A stretch of DNA of 8,900 bases from Phycisphaerales bacterium (GTDB lineage: Bacteria; Planctomycetota; Phycisphaerae; Phycisphaerales; UBA1924), in the NCBI GenBank assembly GCA_029260415.1, contig JAJDDH010000312.1:1-8900 (forward strand). The letters are read 5' to 3'. A program made the position numbers and the translations under genes. This document shows, piece by piece, positions 6,878-8,900 of the stretch. Below the pieces are notes generated by a model. The model had not been told where the DNA came from. It did no database searches and worked only from the letters and a program-made list of their open reading frames with translations. Each line of letters opens with the position of its first letter. The first letter of the stretch is position 1.

Positions 6878-6961
6878 GCCAGCCTCGGTCGGGTCCAGTC
6901 GGTCGCTTCCGTCAATCGCTCGCCTGTGGGATTGGGCGTTCCCGCCTAGGCTTGCTCGGCG

Positions 6962-6980
6962 CGGGTGTCGCGGACACCCG
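6962..6980. repeat. Perfect 8-bp inverted repeat upstream of the plus-strand gene pair
   Basis: CGGGTGTC-GCG-GACACCCG is a perfect 8-bp inverted repeat with a 3-nt centre, 39 nt before the ATG at 7020. No T tract follows on either side. It may be an operator for a dimeric regulator, a 5'-leader stem-loop, or chance. The remainder of the 176-nt divergent gap (6844-7019) shows the tRNA -10 box but no convincing plus-strand promoter. Confidence 0.4.
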
Positions 6981-7019
6981 GGACGAGGCGGAAGACTCTT
7001 TCAGACGGGGCAGGGCGCG

Positions 7020-7472
7020 ATGACCACGCCGACCAGGGCGCTGCAGGAACTGTTCGAGGCCGTGGGCGATCGGGCCAGGAGCTCGGGCGTGTTCGGCCAG
7101 ATCCGTGTCACCCCCGATGGGGTCGCGTGCGATGCCAAGGCGTCCGCCGAGCCCGCGACGTACACCCTGGCGACCGACGACGGCAAGCTCTGGGTCTCGC
7201 TCGTGATGAAGGACCGCTGGCAGAGCGAGTCCATCGAGTCCGAGCTGATGCACTCGGGCGACAAGATCGAGGAGCTGCTCGAAGAGGAGCTCGACGATCT
7301 GGGCCTCGAGGGCCTGTCGCCCCAGGTCCAGCACTACCGCTCGGACGACATGTTCTTCACCTTCCGATCCAGCGTCCCCGAGGACGCGAAGACGGCGGCG
7401 ATCTGGCTGCTCGCCTATGAACAATGCTTCCGAAACCTGGGCGACATGAACGCCGAGGCGGACGAGGATTGA
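7020..7472 (+). CDS. Conserved-looking hypothetical protein, 150 aa
   Basis: I do not recognise a family. The product is small, acidic and soluble, with no signal peptide or membrane segment. The layout is an N-terminal helix (TRALQELFEAVGDRARSSG), a beta-rich part (residues about 26-62, with YTLATDDGKLWVSLVM), a strongly acidic helix (about 68-95, including KIEELLEEELDDLG), two strands around FFTFRSSVP at 112-120, and a C-terminal helix with AIWLLAYEQCFRNLG. This alternating alpha/beta order suggests one compact domain. Third-position G/C bias fits a real gene. The ATG at 7020 has only a weak upstream purine stretch (CAGGG about 4-8 bases before). The glycosyltransferase gene follows after 28 nt on the same strand, so co-transcription is likely; a linked role is inference. 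Confidence 0.8.
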   Translation: MTTPTRALQELFEAVGDRARSSGVFGQIRVTPDGVACDAKASAEPATYTLATDDGKLWVSLVMKDRWQSESIESELMHSGDKIEELLEEELDDLGLEGLSPQVQHYRSDDMFFTFRSSVPEDAKTAAIWLLAYEQCFRNLGDMNAEADED

Positions 7473-7500
7473 GCGTGGCGCACACGATCGGAGCGGGCGT

Positions 7501-8900
7501 ATGCGGATCTTGATGCTGGGATGGGAGTTCCCGCCGTTTGTCGCGGGCGGTCTCGGCACGGCCTGCCAGGGCCTGACCAAGGCGCTCGCGCGTCAGGGGC
7601 ACGAGATCACGTTCATTCTGCCCAAGTCCGTGGGCGGCGCCAGCGGCGGACACGTCGAGCTGCTCGGTTCTGATGCGCTCAAGCGCGCCGTCGAAGACGT
7701 TCGCGCCAGCGCCACCGCCGAGGCGGCGCCCGCCGCCAGCCGCGGCGTGCTCCCGGCGCGCGAGACAAGTGTCCACCTCCCCGAGCCCGGTCCCGACCGG
7801 GGTGAGCCAGGCGCGGACCCGGACGCCGTCACGCCCGGGACGACTCGGTTTTTTGAGGTCGAGGCGGGCTTCAACAGCCCGTCCCCGCCGGGCGACGCCC
7901 GGCGCGTCCTCGGACGACTGCTCGAGGCGCTCGCGCCCGAGGGCAAGACCCACACGCCCGTCTCGGGCGGCTCGGGCCTGGGCGAGATCGAGGGCCTCCG
8001 CTCGGGCTCGGCGCCCCAGCTGCTGCGGGTCATGGAACACATCCTCGAGGACATCGACCCCGACGACGGGGGCGAGCACCACTACGGCGGGGACCTGTTC
8101 AGCGACGCGCAGCGCTACGCCAAACTCGTGTGCGCCCTGTCCATCCGCGAGCGGTTCGACGTCATCCACGCCAACGACTGGCTGACCTACCCCGCGGGCA
8201 TGGCGCTGCGGGCGCTCACGGGCAAGCCGCTCGTGGCGCATGTCCACGCGACCGAGTTCGACCGCTCGGGCGAGAACGTCAACCAGGGCGTGTACGACAT
8301 CGAGCGGGCGGGGATGCACGCCGCCGACCGGGTGATCACGGTGTCTCGCCTGACCAAGTCGATCGCGGTCAACCGGTACGGCGCCGACCCCGAGAAGGTG
8401 GACGTTGTCTACAACGGTGTCGAGCAGGACGGCGCGCAGCCCTTCGCGGGCAACAAGATCGAGCGCAAGGACAAGATCGTGCTGTTCCTTGGGCGCATCA
8501 CGATGCAGAAGGGCCCGGAGTACTTCATCGAGGCCGCCAAGCGCGTGCTCGAGAAAGTCGAGAATGTCAAGTTCGTCGTCGCGGGCTCGGGCGACATGGC
8601 GGTCAAGATGATCGAGCAGGCCGCGTCGCTGGGCATCGGGCACAAGGTCCTGTTCACGGGCTTCCTGCGCGGGCGCGACGTGGACAACGTCTTCCGCATG
8701 GCGGACCTGTACGTCATGCCCAGCGTCTCCGAGCCGTTCGGCATCGCCCCGCTCGAGGCCATGAGCCACGACGTGCCTGTGATCATCTCCAAGCAGTCGG
8801 GCGTGAGCGAGGTGCTCACCCACGCGCTCAAGGTCGATTTCTGGGACACGGAGGAGATGGCCAACAAGATCGTGGCCGTCCTGAAGTACCCCCCGCTGAG
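7501..8900 (+). CDS. GT4 glycosyltransferase, glycogen/starch-synthase-like, 3' end cut by window edge
   Basis: This GT-B retaining glycosyltransferase probably transfers a sugar from a nucleotide-sugar donor to a glycan in the cytoplasm; donor and acceptor cannot be read from sequence. The frame is open from ATG 7501 to the right edge (466 codons). The N-terminus MRILMLGWEFPPFVAGGLGT carries the donor/acceptor glycine loop at 16-19 seen in glycogen synthase-like enzymes. DVIHANDWLT is at 220-229 and VHATEFDRSGE at 248-258, followed by the RAGMHAADRVITVSR block. The C-terminal Rossmann domain has VLFLGRITMQKGPEYF at 327-342 and the nucleotide-sugar EX7E motif as E411-PFGIAPL-E419. Residues about 45-200 are a long Ala/Gly/Pro-rich insertion before the next core strand. 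GGAG lies nine bases before the ATG, supporting the start. About the last 20-60 residues are probably missing. The 28-nt gap to the 150-aa gene suggests one transcript. Confidence 0.93.
   Translation, partial: MRILMLGWEFPPFVAGGLGTACQGLTKALARQGHEITFILPKSVGGASGGHVELLGSDALKRAVEDVRASATAEAAPAASRGVLPARETSVHLPEPGPDRGEPGADPDAVTPGTTRFFEVEAGFNSPSPPGDARRVLGRLLEALAPEGKTHTPVSGGSGLGEIEGLRSGSAPQLLRVMEHILEDIDPDDGGEHHYGGDLFSDAQRYAKLVCALSIRERFDVIHANDWLTYPAGMALRALTGKPLVAHVHATEFDRSGENVNQGVYDIERAGMHAADRVITVSRLTKSIAVNRYGADPEKVDVVYNGVEQDGAQPFAGNKIERKDKIVLFLGRITMQKGPEYFIEAAKRVLEKVENVKFVVAGSGDMAVKMIEQAASLGIGHKVLFTGFLRGRDVDNVFRMADLYVMPSVSEPFGIAPLEAMSHDVPVIISKQSGVSEVLTHALKVDFWDTEEMANKIVAVLKYPPL

Noticed and set aside
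6844..7019. Plus-strand promoter for the 150-aa gene (for example TAGGCT near 6947)
   Set aside because: The -35 partner at 17 bp is CTGTGG, a poor match, so no promoter could be supported.
7357..8823. 488-codon minus-strand open frame opposite the glycosyltransferase
   Set aside because: It is low-complexity His/Asp/Arg/Val/Leu sequence mirroring the glycosyltransferase codons; the plus strand carries the GT4 motifs.
1..8900. CRISPR array, insertion sequence or defence system
   Set aside because: No regularly spaced repeats, terminal inverted repeats, transposase, nuclease or toxin-type motifs were found in either strand.

Overview
The window is GC-rich (roughly 70 % by eye) bacterial DNA with strong G/C preference at third codon positions, and the coding density is high. 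Three things suggest a planctomycete, perhaps of the Phycisphaerae. Several starts lack a clear Shine-Dalgarno motif. There are several lineage-type secreted or lipid-anchored proteins without an obvious family. One membrane-anchored protein has a C-terminal layout like the small cytochrome-c domains common in Planctomycetes. This assignment is inference; no rRNA or marker protein is present to prove it.

Layout. Positions 1-6648 hold five genes, all on the minus strand. In transcription order they are: (i) a membrane-anchored or exported 442-aa protein with an atypical C-x4-C-H motif (5320-6648); (ii) a 476-aa coiled-coil lipoprotein (3663-5093); (iii) a plant-type ferredoxin-NADP(+) reductase overlapping the lipoprotein stop codon (2627-3670); (iv) a 371-aa exported HEAT-repeat-like protein (1398-2513); and (v) an OppA-like peptide-binding protein that runs off the left edge (1-1361). 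Upstream of this series, also on the minus strand, is a tRNA-Leu(GAG) gene (6760-6843) with a recognisable -10 box and a strong intrinsic terminator just 2 nt beyond its 3' end.

From about 6844 to 7019 there is a divergent intergenic region with an 8-bp perfect hairpin. It leads into a plus-strand pair: a 150-aa protein of unknown function (7020-7472), then a family-4 glycosyltransferase of the glycogen/starch-synthase-like type (7501 to the right edge, incomplete).

How the genes work together. Only the lipoprotein/reductase pair (8-nt overlap) and the 150-aa/glycosyltransferase pair (28-nt gap) are close enough to suggest co-transcription with some confidence. The HEAT-like and peptide-binding genes are 36 nt apart and may also be linked. 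The content is mostly envelope and housekeeping: peptide uptake, redox, envelope lipoproteins and polysaccharide synthesis. I see no mobile element, CRISPR array, defence island or clear new system. The least ordinary points are the noncanonical heme-type motif, a possible leaderless start at 6648, and several small hairpins in gene leaders.
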